Below, piece after piece: positions 16,831 to 25,092 of a stretch of DNA of 36,960 nucleotides (position 1 is the first letter of the stretch; the number at the start of each line of letters is the position of its first letter). Under the pieces are notes generated by a model that was given only the letters and a program-made list of their open reading frames with translations, was not told the DNA's origin and ran no database searches. The DNA comes from an uncultured Gluconobacter sp. (GTDB lineage: Bacteria > Pseudomonadota > Alphaproteobacteria > Acetobacterales > Acetobacteraceae), in assembly GCA_937880175.1 (NCBI GenBank), contig CALFLO010000019.1, positions 1 to 36,960 on the forward strand, read 5' to 3'. A program made the translations under genes and the position numbers.

Positions 16831-18069
16831 ATGTGGGATGCCCTTTGGCTCAATGTCCATCTTGCGACAGGCGATGAGGCTTTCGTCACGTCCGGAGACG
16901 GGTATGGGTGTATCCGCAATGGTGCCGTTGGTATCCGCGATGGTGTGATCTGCTGGGTTGGAGCGCAGGCAGATCTGCCGGATGTGCCGGAAAATCTCGC
17001 AGTCCTGATCGAAGACGGCGAGGGTGGGTGGCTGACGCCGGGGCTGATTGATGCCCATACACATGTCGTGTTTGCCGGCGACCGAAGCCGTGAATTCGCG
17101 GAAAGGCTGAATGGCGCGTCCTATGAGGATATTGCCCGGAAGGGGGGTGGCATTCTCTCGACCGTCACGGCCACGCGTGCGGCCTCGGAGCAGGATCTTC
17201 TGGAGGGATCCCTGAAAAGGGTGAAGACGATGATTCAGGAAGGCACCACGAGCCTGGAAGTGAAATCAGGGTATGGGCTAACTCTGGCGGATGAACTGAA
17301 ACAGCTGAGAGTGGCCCGGGCCATTGGCGAGAGGCTGCCGATCCGCGTTCACAAGACGTTTCTGGGCGCGCATGCGGTTCCGCCTGAATATCAGGGGCGG
17401 CCGGATGCGTATCTGAAGTTTCTGGTCGATGAGGTTCTGCCAGCCCTTCATGCCGAAAATCTGGTCGATAGCGTGGATGCATTTTGCGAGAAGATTGCTT
17501 TTTCGCCGGCTCAGACGGAAGTGCTGTTCGAGGCGGCCCGTGCGCTTGGGCTTCCCGTCCGGATTCATGCGGAGCAGCTTTCTCTGGGGGGCGGTACGGT
17601 TCTGGCCGCGCGCTATCAGGGGTTGTCTGCGGATCATCTTGAGTATGCGGATGAAGATGCCGTTATGAGCATGGCCCGTCAGAAGACGGTTGCGATGCTG
17701 CTTCCGGGGGCATTTTATTTCATCCGGGAAAAGCAGGTCCCGCCTGTCGAACTGCTGCGAAAGCACAGGGTTGATATCGGTCTTGCGACGGACTGCAATC
17801 CTGGAACATCCCCTGTTCTGGGGCTGACGTCCGTCATGAACATGGCGTGCACGCTTTTCCGTCTGACGCCTGAAGAAAGTTTCCGGGCCGTGACTTCTGT
17901 CGGAGCGCGGGCTCTTGGCATTGCGCAGGACGTGGGGACTCTTCGCACGGGGATGCGAGCCGACATGGCGTTGTGGGATATAACGGGTCCGCACGAACTG
18001 TCGTACTGGATTGGTGGTATTCGGCCCCGTCGACGGATTTATGACGGGGAATGCGTTCCGGATCTTTGA
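16831..18069 (+). CDS. hutI: Imidazolonepropionase
   Basis: Metal-dependent amidohydrolase that opens imidazolone-5-propionate to N-formimino-L-glutamate, step 3 of histidine breakdown. 412 residues, the usual length. The metal site motif GLIDAHTHVVFAGDRSREF is near 70-90. KSGYGLTLADELKQLRV, IHAEQLSLGGG, SADHLEYA and the Asp of IGLATDCNPGTSPV follow. The RBS GGAG is eight bases before ATG 16831. Transcribed divergently from hutF. No terminator was seen in the 144 bases before bfr. Confidence 0.96.
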   Translation: MWDALWLNVHLATGDEAFVTSGDGYGCIRNGAVGIRDGVICWVGAQADLPDVPENLAVLIEDGEGGWLTPGLIDAHTHVVFAGDRSREFAERLNGASYEDIARKGGGILSTVTATRAASEQDLLEGSLKRVKTMIQEGTTSLEVKSGYGLTLADELKQLRVARAIGERLPIRVHKTFLGAHAVPPEYQGRPDAYLKFLVDEVLPALHAENLVDSVDAFCEKIAFSPAQTEVLFEAARALGLPVRIHAEQLSLGGGTVLAARYQGLSADHLEYADEDAVMSMARQKTVAMLLPGAFYFIREKQVPPVELLRKHRVDIGLATDCNPGTSPVLGLTSVMNMACTLFRLTPEESFRAVTSVGARALGIAQDVGTLRTGMRADMALWDITGPHELSYWIGGIRPRRRIYDGECVPDL

Positions 18070-18213
18070 CGTGTCTGAGCAGGTGAGAGCTTTGTTCAGA
18101 TCGGTTCGGGCGTAAGCATCATCACATGACAGTCGGCTGGGCGTATTGGGAATATGATTTTCCTTTGCTCTCCGCGTTCGATATTCTCTTCTTTTTTCGG
18201 AGAGTCTGGAAAC

Positions 18214-18702
18214 ATGGCTATCAAAGACCCCGTTGTGATCGAGCATCTCAACACACAGCTTACGAATGAGCTGACGGCGATCAATCAGTATTTCCTTCAT
18301 GCCCGGACGCTGCGGCACTGGGGTGTGACCCATCTGGGGAAGAAGGAATATGACGAGTCCATCGAGGAGATGCGTCATGCGGACTGGCTGATCGAGCGGA
18401 TCCTGTTCCTGGGCGGTCTGCCGAACGTTCAGCGTCTGAACCCGATTCTGATTGGTCAGACGGTTCAGGAAATTCTGGAATGCGATCTGAAGCTTGAAGA
18501 GAAGGCCATTCAGGATCTGCGGGACGGGATTGCTTACTGTGAAAGCGTCCGGGACTATGTCTCGCGTGATCTGCTGCTGAGAATCCTCGTCAATGAAGAA
18601 GAGCACGAAGACTTCATCGACCGGCAGTTCGACCTTATCAAGCAGGTCGGTATCGAGCGTTACATCCAGAAGAATTCTGCTTCGGCGCCCGATCAGGACT
18701 GA
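18214..18702 (+). CDS. bfr: Bacterioferritin
   Basis: Iron-storage protein that forms 24-subunit haem-bearing shells and oxidises Fe(II). 162 residues. It shows the four-helix pattern NELTAINQYFLHART, YDESIEEMRHADWLIERILFLGGLPN, ECDLKLEEKAIQDLRDGI and LVNEEEHEDFIDRQFDLI. The di-iron ligands Glu19, Glu52, His55 and the late EEEH Glu/His are present, as is the haem-ligand Met53. ATG 18214 starts MAIKDPVVIEHLN, the family norm, with GGAG 11 bases upstream. It ends at a terminator and converges on bfd, its release partner. Confidence 0.94.
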   Translation: MAIKDPVVIEHLNTQLTNELTAINQYFLHARTLRHWGVTHLGKKEYDESIEEMRHADWLIERILFLGGLPNVQRLNPILIGQTVQEILECDLKLEEKAIQDLRDGIAYCESVRDYVSRDLLLRILVNEEEHEDFIDRQFDLIKQVGIERYIQKNSASAPDQD

Positions 18703-18728
18703 AGCCGCGTATACAGTGTGACTTCCAG

Positions 18729-18756
18729 CAACCCGGCTTAGTCCGGGTTGTTTTTT
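18729..18756 (+). terminator. Rho-independent terminator after bfr
   Basis: Eight-base-pair stem CAACCCGG / CCGGGTTG around CTTAGT, followed by six T residues. The T tract touches the bfd stop codon on the other strand. It serves bfr; the opposite strand has no T run after the stem. Confidence 0.85.
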
Positions 18757-18955
18757 ATGCGGCGTTGAGCTGCGTCTGTTCCATCTGTGTTTTCTGAAGG
18801 GCGGAGCGCAGAAGGCAAACGATGCCGGGGACGCAGTTGCCGCACTTGGCTTTGCATTTCCGGGCTGAATAGATTTCCGCTGGCCGGGATGCGCCGTTGT
18901 GGATGGCGATTTCGATGTCCTGATGGGACAGCGCGTTGCATGAGCAGACGATCAT
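18755..18955 (-). CDS. bfd: Bacterioferritin-associated ferredoxin
   Basis: A 66-residue [2Fe-2S] protein of the BFD-like family that delivers electrons to bacterioferritin so that stored iron is released. The cluster ligands are visible: CSCN at residues 4-6 and CKAKCGNC at about 34-41. Convergent with bfr across the terminator. A Fur-like inverted repeat lies 51-75 bases upstream, consistent with induction under iron limitation. Confidence 0.92.
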   Translation of the reverse strand: MIVCSCNALSHQDIEIAIHNGASRPAEIYSARKCKAKCGNCVPGIVCLLRSALQKTQMEQTQLNAA

Positions 18956-19003
18956 GGAGAAGCAGGCTTCCGTTCACGGGGACCGATGAAGAGAGCCTAG
19001 TTC

Positions 19004-19030
19004 AAATGCAAATGGTTCGCAAATGCATTT
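19004..19030. promoter_or_regulatory. Fur-like box upstream of bfd
   Basis: Inverted repeat with outer arms AAATGCA / TGCATTT, and inside it TGCAAATGGTTCGCAA, which resembles alphaproteobacterial Fur/Mur sites. It lies between the Lrp/AsnC stop and the bfd start on the minus strand. The match to Fur is from recalled motifs, not a scored search. Confidence 0.55.
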
Positions 19031-19045
19031 TTGATTTCTAACGAA

Positions 19046-19510
19046 TCAGGAAGCATCCTGACTGATCCAGCGCTGGACGACGGGGCGGATTGCGAAGTTG
19101 CTCTGGATGCGGACGACGCCGGGGAGGCGGGAGAGCTCTTCCTTGTGAATGCGTTCGTAATCAGCAAGATCCCGCGCGGCGACATGGAGCAGGTAATCGG
19201 CTTCACCGGTCATGAGGTAACATTCCCGGACATCGGGACATTCGCGGATGCGGGCTTCGAATCGGCGCAGGGTTTCGTCCGTCAGGCGTTCGAGCGTGAT
19301 CTGGACGATGACGGTTGTCAGTTTATGGGCCGAACGCTCGTCGATGACGGCACGGTAGCCCCGGATGATTCCCTGTTCCTCAAGCAGCCGGACACGCCGA
19401 AGACAGGCCGATGGAGAGAGGCCGACGCGCTGTGCCAGATCGGCGTTACTGAGCCGCCCGTCGTGCTGGAGGATGCGCAGGATGGATTCGGTGATGCGGT
19501 CGAAGATCAT
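19046..19510 (-). CDS. Lrp/AsnC-family regulator
   Basis: A 154-residue amino-acid-responsive regulator. The N-terminal HTH (about 5-60) has ILRILQHDGRLSNADLAQRVGLSPSACLRRVRLLEEQGII. The C-terminal RAM ligand domain holds CYLMTGEADYLLHVAARDLADYE. Divergently transcribed from the alanine racemase gene across 114 bases, the arrangement seen where an Lrp-type protein controls alanine catabolism or racemase genes. The target is inferred from position only. Confidence 0.9.
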   Translation of the reverse strand: MIFDRITESILRILQHDGRLSNADLAQRVGLSPSACLRRVRLLEEQGIIRGYRAVIDERSAHKLTTVIVQITLERLTDETLRRFEARIRECPDVRECYLMTGEADYLLHVAARDLADYERIHKEELSRLPGVVRIQSNFAIRPVVQRWISQDAS

Positions 19511-19624
19511 GATGGAATTATCGGTCTATTTTCGCAGATTCTGTCATAGATTTTTTGTTAGCTGAAAGAATATGCGATTGTCCGGCAGGATATTCGAAGC
19601 GGGAAGGAGATAGTCTCGTCTTTC

Positions 19625-20776
19625 ATGATGAGTGCATGTCCTGATCCTCTGTGGCCTTCCTATCGTGCCGGAGCCCGCCTGACGGTGGATCTGGACGCGA
19701 TTGCTTCCAATTACCGGTATCTTCAGACGCTGGCCGCTGGCGCTTCCTGTGCGGCTGTCGTCAAGGCGGATGCTTACGGGCTGGGGATCGAGCGAGTGGC
19801 TCCCGTGCTTGAGCATGCCGGAGCCAGGGATTTCTTTGTTGCGCATGTCGATGAGGGCATCAGGCTGCGTTCCGTGGTTTCGGAGACAGCCCGGATTACG
19901 GTGTTGCATGGTCCGCGGCCCGAGGCGGCTGGAGACTGCGTACGTTATGGTCTGCGGCCTGTCCTGAACAGCCTTGAGCAGATTGCGACGTGGCGTGAAG
20001 CGGGATTGCGTGCAGGCACGGTACCTGAGGCGGCGCTTCAGGTTGATAGCGGGATGTCGCGGTTTGGTCTCTCTGGTGCCGATCTTGAGGCCCTGCAGGA
20101 GAATGAAGGGCTTGTGGGTGGGCTGAAGGTCGGTCTTGTCATGAGCCATCTGGCCTGTGCCGATACGCCGGACCATCAGGCCAATCGTGCTCAGAAAGAG
20201 CGGATGCTGGAGATGTCTGCGCGGCTGCCGTCTGCGCCGCTCAGCCTGTCGGCGTCATCGGGAATTTTTCTGGGGCCAGACTATCATCTGGATGTCGTGC
20301 GACCGGGTGCCGCACTTTATGGACTTGCACCCAACCGGACGGCCCCCAATCCGCTGTCGCCGGTGGTCCGGCTTCAGGCGCATGTGTTGCAGATCCGGGA
20401 GATCCTTCCGGGCGACGGGGTCGGCTACGGGCTGACCTATCGGCCAGAGCGGGTGCGTCGGATCGCTACGGTGGCTGTTGGGTATGCGGACGGGTTTTCC
20501 CGGCATGGCGCCGGGCAGGGCTGTGCGTGGTTCGAAGAGATCTGTCTGCCGATTCTGGGGCGGGTCTCGATGGATTCCCTGATCGTGGATATTTCTGATG
20601 TGCCGGAAGGAAAGCTTGGTCCCGATATGATGGTGGATCTGATCGGACCCAGGCGCAGTGTCGATGATGTCGCGGATGCGGCGGGAACGATCGGATACGA
20701 GGTTCTCACGTCTCTTGGGCACCGTTTTTACAGGGAATATGTTGGAAATCAGAAGAACCCTTCAACGGGCGATTGA
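19625..20776 (+). CDS. alr: Alanine racemase
   Basis: PLP-dependent interconversion of L- and D-alanine, supplying D-Ala for peptidoglycan. 383 residues. It starts RLTVDLDAIASNYRYL. The PLP lysine is Lys47 in AVVKADAYGLG, with QVDSGMSRFGLS, SLSASSGIFL, VRPGAALYGL, and the catalytic Tyr region VAVGYADGFSR, then LGRVSMDSLIVDIS. Two adjacent ATGs lie at 19625 and 19628, and the AAGGAG is 14 or more bases away, so the start is not certain. It may act as the biosynthetic Alr or as a catabolic DadX; the Lrp neighbour leans to the latter, but no dadA is present here. Confidence 0.93.
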   Translation: MMSACPDPLWPSYRAGARLTVDLDAIASNYRYLQTLAAGASCAAVVKADAYGLGIERVAPVLEHAGARDFFVAHVDEGIRLRSVVSETARITVLHGPRPEAAGDCVRYGLRPVLNSLEQIATWREAGLRAGTVPEAALQVDSGMSRFGLSGADLEALQENEGLVGGLKVGLVMSHLACADTPDHQANRAQKERMLEMSARLPSAPLSLSASSGIFLGPDYHLDVVRPGAALYGLAPNRTAPNPLSPVVRLQAHVLQIREILPGDGVGYGLTYRPERVRRIATVAVGYADGFSRHGAGQGCAWFEEICLPILGRVSMDSLIVDISDVPEGKLGPDMMVDLIGPRRSVDDVADAAGTIGYEVLTSLGHRFYREYVGNQKNPSTGD

Positions 20777-20861
20777 CATTCCAGCATGGAAAACAAGATA
20801 GACGAACTGAAATCGGGCTATGTCATGATGACGTTGTCTGTCGCAGCAAATCGGAATTCTC

Positions 20862-21308
20862 ATGTATCTCCGTCGTGATAGAGCTTTGACCGCCATATCC
20901 ATCATGCTGGATGTGGCTTTCCATGCAGGCCGGTCCGGGGTCGTGAGTGGGGCGGATATTGCCCGCCGGGGCGATATGCTCCGCCGGGGGATCGAGCCCG
21001 TGTTACAGGCTCTTTCCCGGGCGGGGCTTTTGTCCAGTGTGCGTGGTCCCAAGGGGGGCTATCGTCTTGGGCGGCCGCCGCGGACCATCACGCTGAACGA
21101 GATCGTCCGCACCGTGACGGAAGATCCGGAAATGCCGGAGGAGGGGGTCAATCTTCTGCGGACCAAGGTTCTGGAGCCGTTCTGGCAGTCGGTGGATCAT
21201 GAGGTTTCGGAAAAGATGGCGTCTGTCACGCTGGAGCATCTGTTGCAGAATGCGGAAGAGGCGGGAATGCAGCGTCCGAGCCGGGCACCGATTTCCTTTT
21301 CCATATAA
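20862..21308 (+). CDS. Rrf2-family regulator without cluster cysteines
   Basis: A 148-residue Rrf2-type winged-helix regulator: MYLRRDRALTAISIMLDVAFH, ADIARRGDMLRRGIEPVLQALSRAGLLSSVRGPKGGYRLGRPPRTITLNEIV pattern over residues 1-85. It contains no cysteine, so it cannot hold the IscR-type Fe-S cluster and more likely senses a sulfur metabolite, as CymR-like members do. It lies upstream of the sulfite reductase operon on the same strand, 209 bases away, and probably regulates it. Confidence 0.85.
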   Translation: MYLRRDRALTAISIMLDVAFHAGRSGVVSGADIARRGDMLRRGIEPVLQALSRAGLLSSVRGPKGGYRLGRPPRTITLNEIVRTVTEDPEMPEEGVNLLRTKVLEPFWQSVDHEVSEKMASVTLEHLLQNAEEAGMQRPSRAPISFSI

Positions 21309-21370
21309 CCAGTAAAAAAAGTATTTTGTAAAAACCACGAAATGGGTTTTAGAGGACTGGATATCTTACC

Positions 21371-21487
21371 ATGATGGATCAATGTTTGGTCTGCTGTGGT
21401 GAGTTCCTTGTCCCTGGATATGTCTGCGGTGCTTTGTTCAGCCGTGAAGACCGGGACGGAGTCATGATGGGTCCAGCCGCACGGTGA
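21371..21487 (+). CDS. Cysteine-rich 38-codon ORF, possible sulfur leader peptide
   Basis: Short ORF MMDQCLVCCGEFLVPGYVCG... ending 30 bases before the DUF2849 gene. It has four Cys codons among its first 19, including a Cys-Cys pair. No good ribosome site is visible: AGAGG is about 14 bases upstream. TATCTT at 21362-21367 could be a -10 element close to the ATG, which would make it leaderless. Cys-rich leaders attenuate sulfur operons in other bacteria, so the position is suggestive. It could also be chance; no clear attenuator hairpin follows. Confidence 0.25.
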   Translation: MMDQCLVCCGEFLVPGYVCGALFSREDRDGVMMGPAAR

Positions 21488-21517
21488 GATCGGGATTCAT
21501 CAGGAAGGTGAGCGCTG

Positions 21518-21835
21518 ATGAAACGTCCTGTCCGACTTGAACCAGGCCAGAAGCTGGTTCTGACTGCCAACCGTCTGCTGGATGGCCGCACCGTCTGGTG
21601 GGGGGCTGACGGGACGTGGGATCTTCACATTGGACGCGCGTCCCTGCTGGATGCTGAAGACGCGGATGCAGTGCTCGCGCGCGTGGTGGCAGAGGCCCAG
21701 CGTGATGGTGTTGTGGGCGTTTATGATACTGCGGTTCAGGCTGCGGTTCCTCCTGAGCCTGTCACGGTTCGTGAAAAGATCCGGGCGCATGGCCCGACTG
21801 TCCATCCCGAATTTGCAGTGGAGACCGATCAGTGA
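21518..21835 (+). CDS. DUF2849 protein of the sulfite reductase operon
   Basis: A 105-residue small protein of the DUF2849 type that accompanies alphaproteobacterial nitrite/sulfite reductase genes. Visible features are KLVLTANRLLDGRTVWWGADGTW and a C-terminal EKIRAHGPTVHP segment. Its function is not established. Its stop overlaps the start of the reductase in GTGA (21832-21835), implying translational coupling. Confidence 0.82.
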   Translation: MKRPVRLEPGQKLVLTANRLLDGRTVWWGADGTWDLHIGRASLLDAEDADAVLARVVAEAQRDGVVGVYDTAVQAAVPPEPVTVREKIRAHGPTVHPEFAVETDQ

Positions 21836-23505
21836 GCCTTCCTGTCGGCCATTATCAGTATGACCGGATAGACCGGGATTTTCTTCAGGCCCGCATTGCC
21901 GAGTTCGAGGGGCAGGTGCAGCGTCGTCTGGACGGGACGCTGAGCGAAGATGAGTTCAAGCCGCTGCGGCTGATGAACGGGCTTTATCTGCAGCTTCACG
22001 CCTATATGCTGCGGGTGGCCATTCCTTATGGGATTCTCGACAGCCGACAGTTGCGCAGGCTGGGTGAGATCGCCCGGCGGTATGACCGCGATTACGGGCA
22101 TTTCACAACACGCCAGAATATCCAGTTCAACTGGATCCGGCTGGAGGATACGCCTGCCATTCTGCGTGAACTGGCTGAAGTGGACATGCATGCCATTCAG
22201 ACCAGCGGGAACTGCATCCGTAATGTGACGGCGGATGAGTATGCGGGCGCGGCGGCGGATGAGCTGGTGGATCCTCGGGTTCATGCGGAAATCCTGCGGC
22301 AGTGGTCCACGCTGCATCCCGAGTTCACGTTCCTGCCGCGCAAGTTCAAGATCGCGATTTCGGGCAGTCCGAATGACCGGGTGGCTGCGCGCTTTCATGA
22401 TATCGGGATTCTGGCCCGTCCGGGTGAGGATGGGGCGCCGGTATTCCGGATTTTCGTGGGTGGTGGTCTGGGACGGACGCCGATCATTGGTGAAGAGCTG
22501 TTTGACAGCGTGCGCGAAGAGCACCTGCTGGCGACACTTGAGGCGATTGTTCGCGTCTATAATGCGCATGGGCGCCGCGATAATATCTACAAGGCCCGGA
22601 TTAAGATTCTGGTTCAGGCGATCGGGGTTGAGGCCTATCGCGAGGCTGTTGAAGCGGAGCTCGCCCAGATGAATCTGGAGCGGTATCGGCTGACGCCCGA
22701 GGCGGTTGCGGCGATCCGGTCGCGGTTTGCCGTGCCTTTGCTGGAGGCTCCGGCGGATGCGGATGCTGTTCTGGCGGAGCAGCGGCGTGCGGATCCGATT
22801 TTTGACCGCTGGGTGCGGAGCAACACGCATGTTCATCGCGATCCGGGGCATATCATTGCCACGATCTCGTTGAAGCCTGCGGGCGGAATTCCGGGGGACG
22901 CGACGTCGGCGCAGATCGGGCGTCTGGCGGATCTGGCGGATGCGTATTCGTTTGGCGAAATTCGAATCACGCATTTGCAGAATGTTGTTCTGGGGCATGT
23001 CCGCAAGGATCGGTTGCGGGATCTGTGGCTCGGGCTGGCTGAAGTCGGGTTGGCGGAAGCGAATATCGGGCTGATTGGCGATATCGTGGCGTGCCCGGGG
23101 CTGGATTACTGTGCGCTGGCGAATGCGCGGTCCATTCCCATTGCGCAGAAGCTAGGGGCGCGGTTTGCGGATACGGCGCTGCAGGCGGAAATCGGGGCGC
23201 TGCGGATCAATATTTCGGGCTGCATCAATGCGTGTGGGCATCATCATGCCGGGCATATCGGGCTTTTAGGCGTGGACAAGCGCGGGGAAGAGTTCTTCCA
23301 GTTGACGGTTGGTGGTCGGGCCGAGAACGGTGCGGCGATCGGGACGATTCTGGGGGCGGCGCTGCCCGAAGACGAGACTGTGGATGCGATTGCGCGGCTT
23401 GTGGATTGCTATCTCGGACGACGGGAGGGCGGGGAGACGTTCCTCGATACCCTGACGCGTCTGGGGCATGAGCCTTTCAGGGAGGCAGCATATGAAACTG
23501 TTTGA
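21832..23505 (+). CDS. cysI: Nitrite/sulfite reductase haemoprotein
   Basis: A 557-residue sirohaem/[4Fe-4S] reductase, expected to reduce sulfite to sulfide for cysteine synthesis. The two ferredoxin-like and two catalytic repeats are recognisable: YGHFTTRQNIQFNWI near 88-102, TSGNCIRNVT near 124-133, HLQNVVLGHV near 381-390. The cluster ligands are Cys421, Cys427, Cys464 and Cys468 (CPGLDYC, CINACGHHH). The start is GTG 21832, overlapping the DUF2849 stop. The 3' end overlaps the DUF934 start. The operon content favours sulfite over nitrite. Confidence 0.92.
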   Translation: MSLPVGHYQYDRIDRDFLQARIAEFEGQVQRRLDGTLSEDEFKPLRLMNGLYLQLHAYMLRVAIPYGILDSRQLRRLGEIARRYDRDYGHFTTRQNIQFNWIRLEDTPAILRELAEVDMHAIQTSGNCIRNVTADEYAGAAADELVDPRVHAEILRQWSTLHPEFTFLPRKFKIAISGSPNDRVAARFHDIGILARPGEDGAPVFRIFVGGGLGRTPIIGEELFDSVREEHLLATLEAIVRVYNAHGRRDNIYKARIKILVQAIGVEAYREAVEAELAQMNLERYRLTPEAVAAIRSRFAVPLLEAPADADAVLAEQRRADPIFDRWVRSNTHVHRDPGHIIATISLKPAGGIPGDATSAQIGRLADLADAYSFGEIRITHLQNVVLGHVRKDRLRDLWLGLAEVGLAEANIGLIGDIVACPGLDYCALANARSIPIAQKLGARFADTALQAEIGALRINISGCINACGHHHAGHIGLLGVDKRGEEFFQLTVGGRAENGAAIGTILGAALPEDETVDAIARLVDCYLGRREGGETFLDTLTRLGHEPFREAAYETV

Positions 23506-23938
23506 ACTCGGCGAGCGGACCGCGCAGGTTCATGATGTGCTGGTGACGGTTACAGAGCTTGCGGATCGGGATGATGCGCGGGCGGTTCTGCTGGAGAGTG
23601 CGGATGATCCGGCGCTTGTGAAGCCTTACCTGAACCGTCTGGAGCTTGTGGTGCTGCGGTTTCCGATTTTCCGGGACGGGCGTGGGTTCACGCAGGCCCG
23701 GGAGCTTCGGGAATATCTGCGGTTTTCGGGCGAGATCCGGGCGGAAGGGCATATTCTGCCGGATCAGGCGGCGTTCCTGCGTCGGTGTGGGGTCGACAGT
23801 GTTGTTCTGCCGAAGAACGGCAATGGCGATCCGGCTTTGTGGGAAAAGCAGCTTCGGCAGTTTCCGGTCGCGTATCAGCGTTCGGTGCTGCCGGAGCGGT
23901 CCGTGGGGCCGGGTCTGCGGGTGGAAGAAGCGTCCTAA
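23492..23938 (+). CDS. DUF934 family oxidoreductase-associated protein
   Basis: About 148 residues of the DUF934 type, regularly found after cysI-like genes and presumed to assist sulfite reduction, though its biochemistry is unsettled. Visible: VLLESADDPALVKPYLNRLELVVLRFPIFRDGRGF, ARELREYLRFSGEIRAEGHI and QAAFLRRCGVDSV in pieces over residues 33-110. ATG 23492 has GGGAGG six bases upstream and overlaps the last 14 bases of cysI. Its TAA overlaps the stop of the convergent corA gene. Confidence 0.85.
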   Translation: MKLFELGERTAQVHDVLVTVTELADRDDARAVLLESADDPALVKPYLNRLELVVLRFPIFRDGRGFTQARELREYLRFSGEIRAEGHILPDQAAFLRRCGVDSVVLPKNGNGDPALWEKQLRQFPVAYQRSVLPERSVGPGLRVEEAS

Positions 23939-24912
23939 CGGGCGCCGAACCAGCCCCGACGCCAGAACCAGAGCAGCGGCAGGATGACCGAAAGTGCCAT
24001 GAGGGTCAGGCCGTAGGGGTAGCCATATTTCCATGAAAGTTCGGGCATGTTGTGGAAGTTCATGCCGTAAATGCCTGCGATCAGGGTCGGCAGGATGCCG
24101 ATGGCGCTGACGACGGTCAGGACTTTCATGCCGTCATTCTGTTCGATGCTGATGAAGCCAAGTGTGGCGTCGAGCAGGAACTGGACCTTGTTGACGGTCT
24201 GGGCATCGAAGTCGTTGAGGGAAGCGATGTCGCGCCCTGCGACCTTGATGCGGGTTTTCAGGGCCTGTGGGTCTTTTTCTGTCCTGTCGCCAATATAGAT
24301 CAGGATCCGGTCCAGTCCGAGCAGGCTGTCGCGGATCATGGAGGCGAGATCGCCGCCATGGCCGAGGCGGCGCAGGGTTTCACGCAGCATTTCGCCCGCG
24401 CGCGCCGGATCCCGGGGACGATCGGTATTGAAAACCCGTTTGGAGATGGCGTCGAGGTCGCGGCCAAGGCCTTCCAAGATGTCTGCCAGACGGTTGATGA
24501 TTTCCTCGATGATCTCGACGAGGATTTCGTTGGCGGAGGGCTCGCCTTTGGTGGGGTCGCGTTCGGCCTGACGGCGGCCCACGATGTCGAAGCCATAATA
24601 GTCGGCGTAGCGGACGGTGATGAGGCGCGTGTCTGTCAGGACGAAGCCGATCGGCAGGGAAAACGCCGTGTCTTCCGCGCGCCTGACGAGGGGGGTTGAA
24701 AGATAGAGGACGCCATTGTCCTCGTGATGGCGTGACGAGCTTTCGATTTCCTCAAGTTCGTCACGGCGAGGGATATGGGTGCCAAGAGCCTTTTCCGCGC
24801 GGTCGATCTCGTCCGGGGTCGGGTTGATGAGGTCGAGCCAGACCGCTTTGGAAATATTGACGTCCGGTCCGATTTCCCGGGCCGGAACGCCAGCGGGGCG
24901 CACGAGGAACAT
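23935..24912 (-). CDS. corA: CorA-family magnesium/divalent cation channel
   Basis: A 325-residue CorA/MIT protein: a cytosolic alpha/beta domain, a long helix region, then two C-terminal membrane helices. The signature YGMNFHNMPEL sits at the first helix exit, followed by a second helix (YGLTLMALSVILPLLWFW) and a basic tail RRGWFGAR. It imports Mg2+, or moves Co2+/Ni2+/Zn2+ in some members, as a homopentamer. It is convergent with DUF934, with overlapping stop codons (TAA 23936-23938 on plus, TAG 23935-23937 on minus). Confidence 0.93.
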   Translation of the reverse strand: MFLVRPAGVPAREIGPDVNISKAVWLDLINPTPDEIDRAEKALGTHIPRRDELEEIESSSRHHEDNGVLYLSTPLVRRAEDTAFSLPIGFVLTDTRLITVRYADYYGFDIVGRRQAERDPTKGEPSANEILVEIIEEIINRLADILEGLGRDLDAISKRVFNTDRPRDPARAGEMLRETLRRLGHGGDLASMIRDSLLGLDRILIYIGDRTEKDPQALKTRIKVAGRDIASLNDFDAQTVNKVQFLLDATLGFISIEQNDGMKVLTVVSAIGILPTLIAGIYGMNFHNMPELSWKYGYPYGLTLMALSVILPLLWFWRRGWFGAR

Positions 24913-25092
24913 CAGGCAGATCCTTGGGACAAATGAAATGGCTGTGAGGCTCTCTCATGTCCTGCCTGCTTCGGTATCGCAAGGTCCTGTCCCGGAATTG
25001 TTGCAGGATAAGTCGGAAATCAGCGAGATGGATGGACGGCGGGGGCTGCCCTTGGTATCGCATGGGGGCCCTGAAGTGGAACCGAGTGCGGT

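Noticed and set aside
20786..20878. A 30-codon frame (MENKIDELKSGY...) before the Rrf2 gene
   Set aside because: No ribosome site, and it overlaps the Rrf2 start in another frame. Nothing supports translation.
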